NCBI RefSeq assembly: GCF_900108015.1
Contig: NZ_FNVP01000004.1
Coordinates: forward strand, 124,001 to 188,000
Direction: 5' to 3'
Source: Flavobacterium urumqiense
GTDB taxonomy: Bacteria; Bacteroidota; Bacteroidia; Flavobacteriales; Flavobacteriaceae
DNA: 64,000 nt
The translations under genes and the position numbers were made by a program. This document shows positions 43,364-52,401 of the stretch, piece by piece. Every line of letters begins with the position of its first letter. Position 1 is the stretch's first letter. The notes beneath the pieces are model-generated. The model was not told the DNA's origin. It was given only the letters and a program-made list of their open reading frames with translations, and ran no database searches.

Positions 43364-44368
43364 TTAATTAAATATTTTATAAAGCATTTCTCTTAATAAA
43401 TCAGATTGAGATAAAGCATTAGCACCAACACCTTTACTTTTGACGTCAATATCTCTTAGAGCTCCCACAATCTGGCTTACTTTTTTCATTGGATAATTCT
43501 TCAGTGCCACATCATATTCTTTTAGAAAAAAAGGATTAACTCCTAAAACAGCGGCCACATTTTTAGGATTTTTATCTTTCAATCCATGGTATTTTAACAG
43601 CTGAATAAAAAAACCAAAGACTAAACTTGTTGTCACAACCATTGGATTATCTTTTGGATTTTGCGCAAAATTTTCGGCAATAGTATAGGCCTTTAATTGG
43701 TTGCGTTCTCCAAGTGCTTTTCGCAATTCAAAGACATTAAAATCTTTACTAAATCCTATATTTTCCTCAATATGCTTTGGAGTAATGGTGCTTCCAACAG
43801 GCAGAATAATTTGCAATTTCTCGAGTTCATTGTTTATTTTACTCAAATCCGTTCCTAGGAATTCCACTAACATCGCAGATGCTTTGGGCTCAATTGCATA
43901 TTTTTTGCCTGCTAAAACACGTTTTATCCAATCACCAACTTGGTTTTCATACAGTTTTTTACTTTCGAAAACGACACCATTTTTAGCTAACAACTTGGTT
44001 AATTTTTTTCGCTTATCCAAAGTTTTGTATTTATAACAAAAAACTAAAACTGTTGTTGCCATTGGATTTTCAGCATAACTCTCCAGTTTGTCAATCGTCC
44101 GAATTAAATCCTGCGCTTCTTTTACAATTACTACCTGACGTTCTGCCATCATAGGATAACGTTTGGCGGTCGATATAATATCTTCGATAGAAACATCACG
44201 ACCATATAAAACTGTCTGATTAAAACCTTTTTCCTCTTCGGTAAGAACTTTTGATTCAATATAATCGGATAATTTATCAATATAATAAGGTTCTTCACCC
44301 ATCAAAAAATAGATCGGTTTGATGTTTCCGCTTTTTATATCATTTACAATTTTTAATACTTCGTCCAT
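43364..44368 (-). CDS. holA: DNA polymerase III subunit delta
   Basis: 334 residues from the second ATG (MDEVLKIVNDIKSGNIKP); an ATG 6 bp upstream also fits. The family pattern is clear: PIYFLMGEEPYYIDKLSDYI at the start, MMAERQVVIVKEAQDL, and the C-terminal AYTIAENFAQNPKDNPMVV. It opens the sliding clamp during replisome loading. It has a Walker-A-like GEEPYYID region with no Lys, as is normal for delta, which does not bind ATP. Divergent from the HsdR-N gene. Confidence 0.92.
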   Translation of the reverse strand: MDEVLKIVNDIKSGNIKPIYFLMGEEPYYIDKLSDYIESKVLTEEEKGFNQTVLYGRDVSIEDIISTAKRYPMMAERQVVIVKEAQDLIRTIDKLESYAENPMATTVLVFCYKYKTLDKRKKLTKLLAKNGVVFESKKLYENQVGDWIKRVLAGKKYAIEPKASAMLVEFLGTDLSKINNELEKLQIILPVGSTITPKHIEENIGFSKDFNVFELRKALGERNQLKAYTIAENFAQNPKDNPMVVTTSLVFGFFIQLLKYHGLKDKNPKNVAAVLGVNPFFLKEYDVALKNYPMKKVSQIVGALRDIDVKSKGVGANALSQSDLLREMLYKIFN

Positions 44369-44386
44369 TTTCATTTTTGTTTATAA

Positions 44387-44440
44387 TTTAAAGTTTACAG
44401 TTTGTTGAATCGTATGAAACTTTAAACCTTAAACTTTAAA
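44387..44440. repeat. 17-nt-arm inverted repeat in the holA / HsdR-N divergent region
   Basis: TTTAAAGTTTACAGTTT (44387-44403) and AAACCTTAAACTTTAAA (44424-44440) pair at 15 of 17 positions over 20 bases. Very AT-rich. Confidence 0.55.
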
Positions 44441-44461
44441 CTAAATAACTATTTTTGCTTA

Positions 44462-44920
44462 ATGCAGCAATTGAATTTTCCTTCTTATACTTTCCGTTTC
44501 AAAAATAGCGAAAATAAAGTATCCATTTTTGATGAAATCAGGAAAAAATTTATCGTTCTCACACCCGAAGAATGGGTTCGTCAGCATGTTGTCCAATTTT
44601 TATTGGAAGAAAAAAAATATCCTAAATCATTAATAAATGTAGAAAAAGTTTTAATGGTGAACGGATTACGAAAACGATATGATGTTGTTGTATTTAATTC
44701 TGACGGTTCTATTTTTGTTTTAATCGAATGTAAAGCCCCCGCTATAAAAATAGCCCAAGCCACTTTTGACCAAATTGCCCGCTACAATATGACAATGAAG
44801 TCCCAATTTTTGATGGTGACCAATGGTTTGAATCATTACTTTTGCCAAATGGATTTTGAAAATGAAAAATATCAGTTCCTAAAAGAATTGCCTGAATATA
44901 TTAACAGCTTAAAATATTGA
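44462..44920 (+). CDS. Orphan type I restriction HsdR N-terminal-domain protein
   Basis: 152 residues, a single domain like the N-terminal nuclease part of HsdR (HSDR_N-2). Visible elements: VVQFLLEEKKYPKSLINVEKV, RKRYDVVVFNSDGSIFVLIECK - the PD-(D/E)xK core with Asp and the E-x-K of IECKAP - and QIARYNMTMKSQFLMVTNG. No helicase, HsdM or HsdS is nearby, so it is not a working type I system by itself. Such single-domain copies are common in Bacteroidetes and their role is unknown. The active-site residues are kept. Confidence 0.82.
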   Translation: MQQLNFPSYTFRFKNSENKVSIFDEIRKKFIVLTPEEWVRQHVVQFLLEEKKYPKSLINVEKVLMVNGLRKRYDVVVFNSDGSIFVLIECKAPAIKIAQATFDQIARYNMTMKSQFLMVTNGLNHYFCQMDFENEKYQFLKELPEYINSLKY

Positions 44921-44955
44921 CAAAATTAGTACTCGACTAATGTAATAAAAAACAA

Positions 44956-45624
44956 ATGAAAATCATAAGTTGGAATATTGAAAGACCAAAAATTGATAAA
45001 AAGTTAGCCAAAAATAAATTTATTATTGAACAAATTAATTTGTTAGAACCTGACATTATATTTTTAACCGAAACAAATTCAATAATTGATTTTGGAAATG
45101 AGTATTATACAATAAAATCTGAAGAATTACCAAAAATTCACGATAATCAAAAGTACGAACAAGGAGAAAATAGAGTAACAATTTTTAGTAAGTATAAATT
45201 TGTAAATATTTACGAAACTTATGACAAGTTTACAAGCGTTAGTGGAAAAGTAAAAACTGAATTTGGAGAATTAAATTTATATGGAAGTATAATTGGAAGT
45301 TTTGGAGGAAGGGACATTCATTTTAAAAATGACTTAAAAAATCAAAAAATAGATATTATCAAACTCAATGGAAATATATGTTATTCAGGAGATTTCAATA
45401 TTTCATTTTCAGGGATTCCATATCCCGATAAACAAACAATAAATAAAATTAATGAATATTTCGATGAAAATAATTTACTGAATTTGACATGTAAAAATGA
45501 AAATTGCGCTATACACATCGTCGTTAACAAAGATTTTATTATTGGCAAAAAAACAGAAAACAAAATGACATTGATTGAACGAAAAATATCTGACCATAAT
45601 CTTGTGCTAACGGAAATAATATAA
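44956..45624 (+). CDS. Endonuclease/exonuclease/phosphatase (EEP) family protein
   Basis: 222 residues. The fold's catalytic markers appear in order: ISWNIERPK (Asn), FLTETNS (Glu), YSGDFNIS (Asp-x-Asn) and SDHNLVLTE (Asp-His). It is very AT-rich (Asn/Ile/Lys heavy) compared with its neighbours, which may point to recent transfer. EEP enzymes hydrolyse phosphodiesters in DNA, RNA or lipids; the target is unknown. No signal peptide. It lies 35 bp after the orphan HsdR-N gene. Confidence 0.8.
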   Translation: MKIISWNIERPKIDKKLAKNKFIIEQINLLEPDIIFLTETNSIIDFGNEYYTIKSEELPKIHDNQKYEQGENRVTIFSKYKFVNIYETYDKFTSVSGKVKTEFGELNLYGSIIGSFGGRDIHFKNDLKNQKIDIIKLNGNICYSGDFNISFSGIPYPDKQTINKINEYFDENNLLNLTCKNENCAIHIVVNKDFIIGKKTENKMTLIERKISDHNLVLTEII

Positions 45625-45674
45625 GCTAAAGAAAGTCGACAATGGTTTACCAATATTTAAATACAATAATCTAA

Positions 45675-46673
45675 ATGAAAATAGCTGTTGTCATACTCAA
45701 TTGGAACGGAGTACAATTATTAGAACAATTTTTGCCATCGATAGTAAAACACTCGCCAGAAGCTACTGTTTACCTAGCAGACAATGATTCGACGGATGAT
45801 TCCATTTCCTTTGTAATGGTCAATTTTCCTTCGGTTAAATTGGTAAAAAATGATTCCAATTTAGGTTTTGCGGGCGGATATAATGAAGCTTTAAAACATA
45901 TAGATGCCGAAATTTATGCTTTAGTAAATTCCGATATTGAAGTTACCGAAAATTGGTTGCAACCCATCATTAAAACTTTCGAAAACGAACCTCGAACGGC
46001 TATTATTCAGCCTAAAATATTAGATTTTAAAAGTAAAGAATATTTTGAATATGCTGGTGCTGCCGGCGGATTTATCGATAAGTATGGTTACCCCTATTGT
46101 CGAGGGCGCATTTTTAATACTTTAGAAAAAGATAGCAGACAATATGATGACAATCGAGAGATATTTTGGGCTTCGGGAGCTTGTTTTTTCATTAGAAGTT
46201 CGGTGTATAAGGAACTGCAAGGTTTTGATGCTGACTTTTTTGCGCATCAGGAAGAAATTGATTTATGTTGGCGCGCTTTCAATAAGCAATACAAAATAAA
46301 ATACATTTCGGAATCAGTGGTTTTTCATGTTGGTGGAGCTACTTTGCAACAGGGAAACCCGAAAAAAACGTATCTGAATTTTAGAAATTCATTGTTAATG
46401 CTGACCAAAAATTTACCAGAAGATAAATTGTATTGGATATTATTTTGTCGAATGGTATTAGATGCAATTGCAGGATTACAATTTCTTTTGCAAGGAAAAT
46501 TTAATCATTTTGCTGCAATTTTAAAAGCACATGGTTCTTTTTACCGCCTTTTTTCCATTCATTATAAAAAAAGGGACAAATTTCAATCGGAAAAATACTA
46601 TAATGCAAAAAGCATCGTTTATCTATACTTCGTTAAAAATGTCAGAATATTTAAACATTTATTTAACTCTTAA
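45675..46673 (+). CDS. Family 2 glycosyltransferase
   Basis: 332 residues. GT-A fold: VVILNWNGVQLLEQFLPS, YLADNDSTDDSISF, LGFAGGYNEALK, DXD-like region ALVNSDIEVTENWLQP, and HQEEIDLCWRAF, the family 2 acceptor motif. A hydrophobic stretch near the C-terminus (YWILFCRMVLDAIAGLQFLL) suggests association with the inner membrane, as in rhamnosyl- or other surface-glycan transferases. The sugar donor and acceptor cannot be predicted. It is followed by the OmpA lipoprotein gene. Confidence 0.92.
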   Translation: MKIAVVILNWNGVQLLEQFLPSIVKHSPEATVYLADNDSTDDSISFVMVNFPSVKLVKNDSNLGFAGGYNEALKHIDAEIYALVNSDIEVTENWLQPIIKTFENEPRTAIIQPKILDFKSKEYFEYAGAAGGFIDKYGYPYCRGRIFNTLEKDSRQYDDNREIFWASGACFFIRSSVYKELQGFDADFFAHQEEIDLCWRAFNKQYKIKYISESVVFHVGGATLQQGNPKKTYLNFRNSLLMLTKNLPEDKLYWILFCRMVLDAIAGLQFLLQGKFNHFAAILKAHGSFYRLFSIHYKKRDKFQSEKYYNAKSIVYLYFVKNVRIFKHLFNS

Positions 46674-46688
46674 CTAAATATTAAAAAC

Positions 46689-46696
46689 TAAATTTG
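46689..46696 (+). promoter_or_regulatory. Candidate -7 element of the OmpA lipoprotein gene
   Basis: TAAATTTG fits TAnnTTTG and lies 30 bp before the ATG at 46727. The -33 region has no TTG at the right distance. Confidence 0.35.
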
Positions 46697-46726
46697 TAAT
46701 TCACGTCTAATTAAATTAAATATTTT

Positions 46727-47560
46727 ATGAGAAAAATCGTAATCGCCTTATCCGTATTAGCACTTTTAACTTCTTGTGTTTCTAAAAAGAAATATACAGA
46801 TCTTGAAGCAAGAAATAAAGAAACTCAAGATTTATTAAATAGTTGTACAGTAAAATTAAATTCTTGTTTAGAAGAAAAAGCAGGACTTACGGCTACTGTA
46901 GCTGGTTTGAAAGAGCAAAATACAGGTTTAATAAGCACTTCTAAAGACATGACTATCTTGTCTACAAAAGGCGCTGAAAATATTGAAAAAGCTTTAGAAT
47001 CTATCAAAGAGAAAGATTTAAAAATTAGCAGAATGCAAGACGCATTAACTAAAAAAGACAGTGTAACCCTTGCTGTTGTTACTAGTTTAAAAAGCGCTGT
47101 TGGAATTTCTGACCCAGACATCGAAATAAATGTTGAAAAAGGAGTTGTATTTATATCTATTGCAGACAAATTATTATTTAAAACTGGAAGTTATGATGTA
47201 ACCGACAGAGCAAAAGCAGTATTAGCGAAAGTAGCTAAAGTCGTGAACGACAAACCTGATTTTGAATGCATGGTTGAAGGACATACAGATAGCGTTCCTT
47301 ACATTGGAAACGGTGTTTTACTTGATAACTGGGATTTGAGTGTGAAACGTTCTACCTCTATAATTCGTGTATTAACAAATCAGTTAGGTGTTAAACCAGA
47401 ACAATTAATTGCAGCAGGAAGAAGTTCTTATGTTCCGTTAGTTGCTAATGATTCTGCTGAAAACAGAGCTCGTAACAGAAGAACTCGTATTGTTGTTTTA
47501 CCAAAAATCGATCAGTTTTATGAAATGATTGAAAAAGAAATGAAAAAACAACAAAAGTAA
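46727..47560 (+). CDS. OmpA-family outer-membrane lipoprotein
   Basis: 277 residues. The lipobox LLTSC (cut before Cys17) makes it a lipoprotein. A helical/coiled-coil stretch (~20-125) separates it from the C-terminal OmpA domain, which binds peptidoglycan: MVEGHTDSVPYIGNG, WDLSVKRSTSIIRVL and AENRARNRRTRIVVLP are the family motifs with the diaminopimelate-binding Asp and Arg. It likely tethers the outer membrane to the cell wall. A strong terminator follows. Confidence 0.92.
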   Translation: MRKIVIALSVLALLTSCVSKKKYTDLEARNKETQDLLNSCTVKLNSCLEEKAGLTATVAGLKEQNTGLISTSKDMTILSTKGAENIEKALESIKEKDLKISRMQDALTKKDSVTLAVVTSLKSAVGISDPDIEINVEKGVVFISIADKLLFKTGSYDVTDRAKAVLAKVAKVVNDKPDFECMVEGHTDSVPYIGNGVLLDNWDLSVKRSTSIIRVLTNQLGVKPEQLIAAGRSSYVPLVANDSAENRARNRRTRIVVLPKIDQFYEMIEKEMKKQQK

Positions 47561-47610
47561 AAAAGTATTTAGTGAACAGTCGTTAATGTTCAGTTTAAAT
47601 CAAATTAGAA

Positions 47611-47640
47611 AACGTCTCGAGCAATCGGGACGTTTTTTTA
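47611..47640 (+). terminator. Rho-independent terminator with GCAA tetraloop
   Basis: AACGTCTCGA, loop GCAA, TCGGGACGTT then TTTTTT; one U-G pair in a 10-bp stem with a GNRA loop. It lies 51 bp after the OmpA gene. Confidence 0.92.
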
Positions 47641-47711
47641 TAGTTATTACTGAACACTAATTTTGAAGCTGCGGCAACTGAAGACTATTTTTCTGAACAT
47701 TGAACACTTCC

Positions 47712-48332
47712 TTAAAGAATATCCAAACTTCCTTTTCCTTCCCTTAACACAATAGGTTCATCTCCAGACAAATCAATAATAGTAGAAGCCATATTGTCCC
47801 CATAACCGCCATCGATAACCAAGTCGACGAGATTTTGCCATTTTTCAAAAATTAGCTCCGGATCTGTGGTGTATTCTATCACATCATCTTCATCACGAAT
47901 CGAAGTTGAAATGATGGGATTTCCTAACTGTTTTACAATTTCTAAAGCTATTGCATTATCGGGAACCCGGATTCCAACAGTTGTTTTCTTTTTGAATTCT
48001 TTAGGTAAGTTATTATTTCCAGGTAAAATAAAGGTATAAGGACCAGGCAAAGATCTTTTCAATATCTTAAAAGTTGCCGTATCAATTTGTCTTACATAAT
48101 CAGATAAATTACTTAAATCTTGACAAATGAATGAAAAATTTGCTTTTTCTAACTTGATTCCTTTAATCTTCGCAATTCGTTCTAAAGCTTTGGTATTTGT
48201 AATATCACATCCTAATCCGTAAACGGTGTCCGTTGGATAAATCACTAAACCACCATCTTTGAGCACCTTCACCACTTTGGCAATTGCCGCTTCGTTTGGT
48301 TTATCTTCGTATATTTTTATAAACTGAGCCAT
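47712..48332 (-). CDS. tsaC: L-threonylcarbamoyladenylate synthase
   Basis: 206 residues from the ATG at 48332 (MAQFIKIYEDKPNEAA); a 12-codon upstream extension with a lysine-rich tail is unlikely. YrdC/SUA5-type fold: GGLVIYPTDTVYGLGCD, RIAKIKGIKLEKANFSFICQ and GPYTFILPGNN are the family stretches. It makes threonylcarbamoyl-AMP from threonine, bicarbonate and ATP, the first step in t6A tRNA modification that also uses TsaE (27584-27991). Confidence 0.93.
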   Translation of the reverse strand: MAQFIKIYEDKPNEAAIAKVVKVLKDGGLVIYPTDTVYGLGCDITNTKALERIAKIKGIKLEKANFSFICQDLSNLSDYVRQIDTATFKILKRSLPGPYTFILPGNNNLPKEFKKKTTVGIRVPDNAIALEIVKQLGNPIISTSIRDEDDVIEYTTDPELIFEKWQNLVDLVIDGGYGDNMASTIIDLSGDEPIVLREGKGSLDIL

Positions 48333-48406
48333 TTTTTTGATTTTAAAGTTAAAATATTTAAGCTTCAAAGTCTTCTAAAAGACAACTTTAAACCTGTAAC
48401 AAATTT

Positions 48407-50743
48407 TTACCCGATAATATCCAGTTTTGCAAATCGCAATAACAATTTCTTTATTCCGCCAACTTCAAATTTAATTTCAGCCTTTTTATCAGCACCCATT
48501 CCTTCCATGTTAACGACTTGTCCTTTTCCAAATCGTTCGTGCATAACAATATTTCCTGCAACGAGTTTATTATCAAATAAATTTGCACTTCCCGAAGAAG
48601 CTCCGTTATTGGAAACAGGTTTCAGTTTCCTAACATTTATATCCGATTTGGGTTCGTTATCCGTAACCTGTTTTGGCGGCGTACCTCCTATTGGCTTTGC
48701 CAGACGCAATTTGGATTTATCCACATCACCAAAAATATCACTGTCAATCATCGGTTTGTAACGGTAATTATTTTCAGGTGGTGTTATATATTCTAGATAT
48801 TGACTGTCAATTTCCTCAATAAAACGGGAAGGATCACTATCCGTTAATTTTCCCCAACGGTAACGCGATTGCGCATAGGTCAAATACGCTTGATGTTCCG
48901 CTCTTGTCAAAGCTACATAAAATAAACGACGTTCTTCTTCCAATTCGCTTCTCGTACTCATACTCATGGCACTTGGAAATAAATCTTCTTCCATTCCTAC
49001 CACGAAAACATGAGGGAATTCTAATCCTTTAGCCAAGTGAATAGTCATTAAAGCCACACGATCTTCATCGCTGGTATCTTTATCTAAATCGGTTGCCAAA
49101 GCTACATCTTCCATGAACTCAGATAATGCGCCACGAGCGCCATCAACTTCTTTTTGTCCATCGGTGAAATCCTTAATACCGTTTAATAATTCTTCAATAT
49201 TTTGAATTTTAGCCATTCCCTCAGGAGTTGCATCTTTCTTTAATTCTTGTACCAACCCCGTTTTCTTAGCAACATGATCAGCGAGATAAAAGGCATCGTG
49301 ATTTTCATTTATGGCTTGAAAACTCTGAATCATCGTGACAAAATCAAGTAGTTTTTGTTTTGTCCCTGAGTTTAATTTCAAGTCAATTTTTTCAATATTC
49401 TGCATCACCTCAAATATCGAACGCTTATAATGATTGGCGGCAATGGTTAATTTTTCGATTGTTGTATTCCCAATTCCACGCGCAGGATAATTAATCACAC
49501 GAACTAATGCTTCCTCATCTTTTGGATTTATAACCAATCGCAAATAACACAATACATCCTTTACTTCTTTCCTTTGATAAAAAGACAAACCACCATAAAT
49601 TCGGTACGGAATATCTCTTTTTCTCAATGCATCTTCCATCGCCCGAGATTGTGCATTGGTACGATATAAAATAGCGAAAGCTCCATTAGGTAACTGGTTT
49701 TGCATTTTTTGCTCCCAAATGGTACTCGCAACAAATCGCCCTTCCTCGTTATCTGTTAAGCTGCGGTGTACTTTTACTTTTGGACCAAAATCATTCGCAG
49801 TCCAAACTATTTTATCCAGTTTTACTTTATTTTTATCGATGATAGTATTCGCCGCTTCCACAATATTTTTTGTCGAGCGGTAATTCTGTTCTAATCGAAA
49901 GGTTTTCACCCCTTCATAATCTTTCTGGAAATTCAGGATATTATTAATGTTTGCTCCACGAAATGCATAAATACTCTGCGCATCATCACCAACCACACAA
50001 ATATTCTGAAATTTATCTGACAAGGCTCTAACTATCAAGTATTGGGAGTGATTCGTATCTTGGTACTCATCCACCAATATATAACGAAAACGGTTTTGAT
50101 ATTTAGCTAAAACTTCTGGAAAACGAGTCAGCAACTCATTGGTTTTCAATAATAAATCATCAAAATCCATTGCTCCTGCTTTGAAACATCGATCAACATA
50201 ATTTTGATAAATTTCTCCCATTCGAGGTTTTTTAGACATCGCATCTGCTTCTTGCAAATCGGGATCATTAAAATAAGCTTTTACAGTAATCAAACTATTT
50301 TTAAAATTAGAAATCCTGCTTAAAACCTGTTTTGGTTTGTATACATCTCTGTCCAATTGCATTTCCTTGATAATTCCAGAAATTGCACGAAGTGAATCTT
50401 GAGAATCATATATCGTAAAATTCGAAGGATAGCCCAGATGTTCCGCTTCTGACCGAAGAATTCGAGCAAAAACCGAGTGAAAGGTTCCCATCCAAAGATT
50501 TTTGGCCTCACCAGCACCAACAATATCAGAGATACGCTTTTTCATTTCTCTAGCTGCTTTGTTGGTAAAAGTCAGAGACAAAATGCTAAACGCATCCACT
50601 CCCTGACTCATCAAATAAGCAATTCTAATTGTCAACACTCGCGTTTTGCCAGAACCTGCACCTGCAATAATTATCATAGGACCGTCTTTTTGTAAAACGG
50701 GTTCGCGTTGCGCTTCGTTCAGTTGATCGATATATTTATGCAT
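48407..50743 (-). CDS. UvrD/PcrA-type superfamily I DNA helicase
   Basis: 778 residues. All SF1A motifs are visible: Walker A AGAGSGKTRVLTIRIA, LTFTNKAAREMKKRI, Walker B ILVDEYQDTNHSQ, VVGDDAQSIYAFRGA, RLEQNYRST, VALMTIHLAKGLEFPHVFVV and FYVALTRAEHQ. It unwinds DNA 3' to 5' in nucleotide-excision and mismatch repair. The C-terminal part (NIVMHERFGKGQVVNMEG) is the Tudor-like domain of PcrA-type helicases that binds RNA polymerase. It is leftward and stands alone. Confidence 0.95.
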   Translation of the reverse strand: MHKYIDQLNEAQREPVLQKDGPMIIIAGAGSGKTRVLTIRIAYLMSQGVDAFSILSLTFTNKAAREMKKRISDIVGAGEAKNLWMGTFHSVFARILRSEAEHLGYPSNFTIYDSQDSLRAISGIIKEMQLDRDVYKPKQVLSRISNFKNSLITVKAYFNDPDLQEADAMSKKPRMGEIYQNYVDRCFKAGAMDFDDLLLKTNELLTRFPEVLAKYQNRFRYILVDEYQDTNHSQYLIVRALSDKFQNICVVGDDAQSIYAFRGANINNILNFQKDYEGVKTFRLEQNYRSTKNIVEAANTIIDKNKVKLDKIVWTANDFGPKVKVHRSLTDNEEGRFVASTIWEQKMQNQLPNGAFAILYRTNAQSRAMEDALRKRDIPYRIYGGLSFYQRKEVKDVLCYLRLVINPKDEEALVRVINYPARGIGNTTIEKLTIAANHYKRSIFEVMQNIEKIDLKLNSGTKQKLLDFVTMIQSFQAINENHDAFYLADHVAKKTGLVQELKKDATPEGMAKIQNIEELLNGIKDFTDGQKEVDGARGALSEFMEDVALATDLDKDTSDEDRVALMTIHLAKGLEFPHVFVVGMEEDLFPSAMSMSTRSELEEERRLFYVALTRAEHQAYLTYAQSRYRWGKLTDSDPSRFIEEIDSQYLEYITPPENNYRYKPMIDSDIFGDVDKSKLRLAKPIGGTPPKQVTDNEPKSDINVRKLKPVSNNGASSGSANLFDNKLVAGNIVMHERFGKGQVVNMEGMGADKKAEIKFEVGGIKKLLLRFAKLDIIG

Positions 50744-50861
50744 GGAAATTTTTAAATTATATTACGCAAAAATAGCGATTTTCAATGAGGTTTTAAGCAC
50801 TATAAAACAACAATTAGATAATTCATATAGCTGTTGATTTTAATAAGACATTCTGTATTTT

Positions 50862-51629
50862 TTATTTAAAAAACACATCATAAGCAAATCGGATTAATGT
50901 ACCTATTACAACCACCAAAAAGAAAATCCGAATAAAACCATTCCCTTTATTGATCGCTAATTTTGCACCAATCCAGCCACCAAAAGCATTGCTGGCTGCC
51001 ATTGGTATTGCTATTGCCCAAATAATTTTGCCTTTCAAAATAAAGAGACAAATGGAACCAAAGTTAGTCGACAGATTCACCATTTTTGCATTTGCGGAAG
51101 CGTGTAAAAAATCAAATCCCATGATAGCGATAAACGCAACCACTAAAAAACTACCTGTTCCAGGCCCAATAAATCCATCATATAAACCCACTATAAAACT
51201 GATTGAAATCGCATTCAGGATTTGTGTTCTGGGAGAATGCGTTTTTTCAATATGTTGTCCAAAATTCTTCTTTGCGTAGGTATAAACCACTAAAAACGAA
51301 AGAACAACTAATAACAATGGTTTCATAAAATCATTACTAACATAGGTCAACAATGTAGAGCCTAAAAATGCCGAAGGAAAAGCCAAAAGCATCATAATTC
51401 CTAATAATTTCCAGTTCATATCGACCTTTTTAAGATATTGATAGGCCGCAAAAGAGGTACCGCTGAAAGCCGGAACTTTTAAGGTTCCAATAACTGTTGA
51501 AACTGGCAAATTAGGCAATAAAATCAACCCCATAGGTGTTTGTATCAGACCGCCACCGCCAACAATTGCATCTATAAATCCGGCGGCAAAAGCAGCTAAA
51601 CAAAGTAAAACCAATACGTACGTTTCCAT
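50862..51629 (-). CDS. TSUP-family (TauE/SafE) transporter
   Basis: 255 residues, eight or so hydrophobic segments. Family motifs: VGGGGLIQTP near the start, GTLKVPAFSGT and the second half FIGPGTGSFLVVAFIAIMGFDFL. TSUP proteins move sulfite, taurine-derived sulfonate or other small anions across the inner membrane; the substrate here cannot be read. It is leftward and not in an obvious operon. Confidence 0.9.
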   Translation of the reverse strand: METYVLVLLCLAAFAAGFIDAIVGGGGLIQTPMGLILLPNLPVSTVIGTLKVPAFSGTSFAAYQYLKKVDMNWKLLGIMMLLAFPSAFLGSTLLTYVSNDFMKPLLLVVLSFLVVYTYAKKNFGQHIEKTHSPRTQILNAISISFIVGLYDGFIGPGTGSFLVVAFIAIMGFDFLHASANAKMVNLSTNFGSICLFILKGKIIWAIAIPMAASNAFGGWIGAKLAINKGNGFIRIFFLVVVIGTLIRFAYDVFFK

Positions 51630-51760
51630 TTTAATAATCGAGCTTAAATATTCAGATATAAATGGTAAAAATACTATTAGAATTGATTTATTGCTAATAA
51701 TTTCAAGTTGATTTGTAATGAAAAAAGTATATTTTTGCTTTAATAAACATTATTACCAAA

Positions 51761-52282
51761 ATGGAATCAATACCAATCATAGAATTACTAAGTTATACTT
51801 TACCGGCAATAGTTACAGGAGTTGTGGCCTATTATTTTTTTAATCTCCATATTAAAAACGAAGAAGGAAGACGCCGTTATTTATTACATAAAGAAGCACA
51901 AAAAAGCGCTTTACCCCTACGCTTACAAGCATTTGAGCGCATGACTTTGTACATGGAACGCATCAATCCTACAAAATTGTTGATTCGAATTATTCCTCTT
52001 TCGCAAGATAAAAATGATTATGAAAACCTTATAATTGCACAAATCGAACAGGAATTTGAGCACAATTTATCACAGCAAATATACGTTTCAGATGAATGTT
52101 GGACCATTATTGTGACAGCTAAAAATGCTACTATCCAAATGATTCGTAAGGCAAATAGGAGTGATCGTGTTGATAGTGCTGATAAATTGCGAGAAGTGCT
52201 TTTGAATGATCTAATGGAAAAACAATCTCCAAGTAATGCGGCTTTGGCTTATATCAAAAACGAAGTGGGACAATTGTGGTAA
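51761..52282 (+). CDS. Single-span membrane protein of unknown function, Flavobacterium-type
   Basis: 173 residues. One N-terminal membrane span (LLSYTLPAIVTGVVAYYFF) is followed by a basic segment NEEGRRRYLLHKEAQKSALPLRLQAFERM, and a helical soluble part (LTLYMERINP-like start, LIIAQIEQEFEHNLSQQIYV). Topology predicts a cytoplasmic domain. I recognise this pattern from flavobacterial genomes as a conserved protein without known function (DUF7935-like). It is a single rightward gene between leftward neighbours. Confidence 0.65.
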   Translation: MESIPIIELLSYTLPAIVTGVVAYYFFNLHIKNEEGRRRYLLHKEAQKSALPLRLQAFERMTLYMERINPTKLLIRIIPLSQDKNDYENLIIAQIEQEFEHNLSQQIYVSDECWTIIVTAKNATIQMIRKANRSDRVDSADKLREVLLNDLMEKQSPSNAALAYIKNEVGQLW

Positions 52283-52401
52283 AAAACTCAATGCATTTCC
52301 TACTTAAATTTATAGGGCTTATATTTTGAAAAATGCAATCATATAAGGCATATAAGCTTATTTAATCAAAAAAATAGCTCCCAAAATTCTATATTTAATC
52401 G

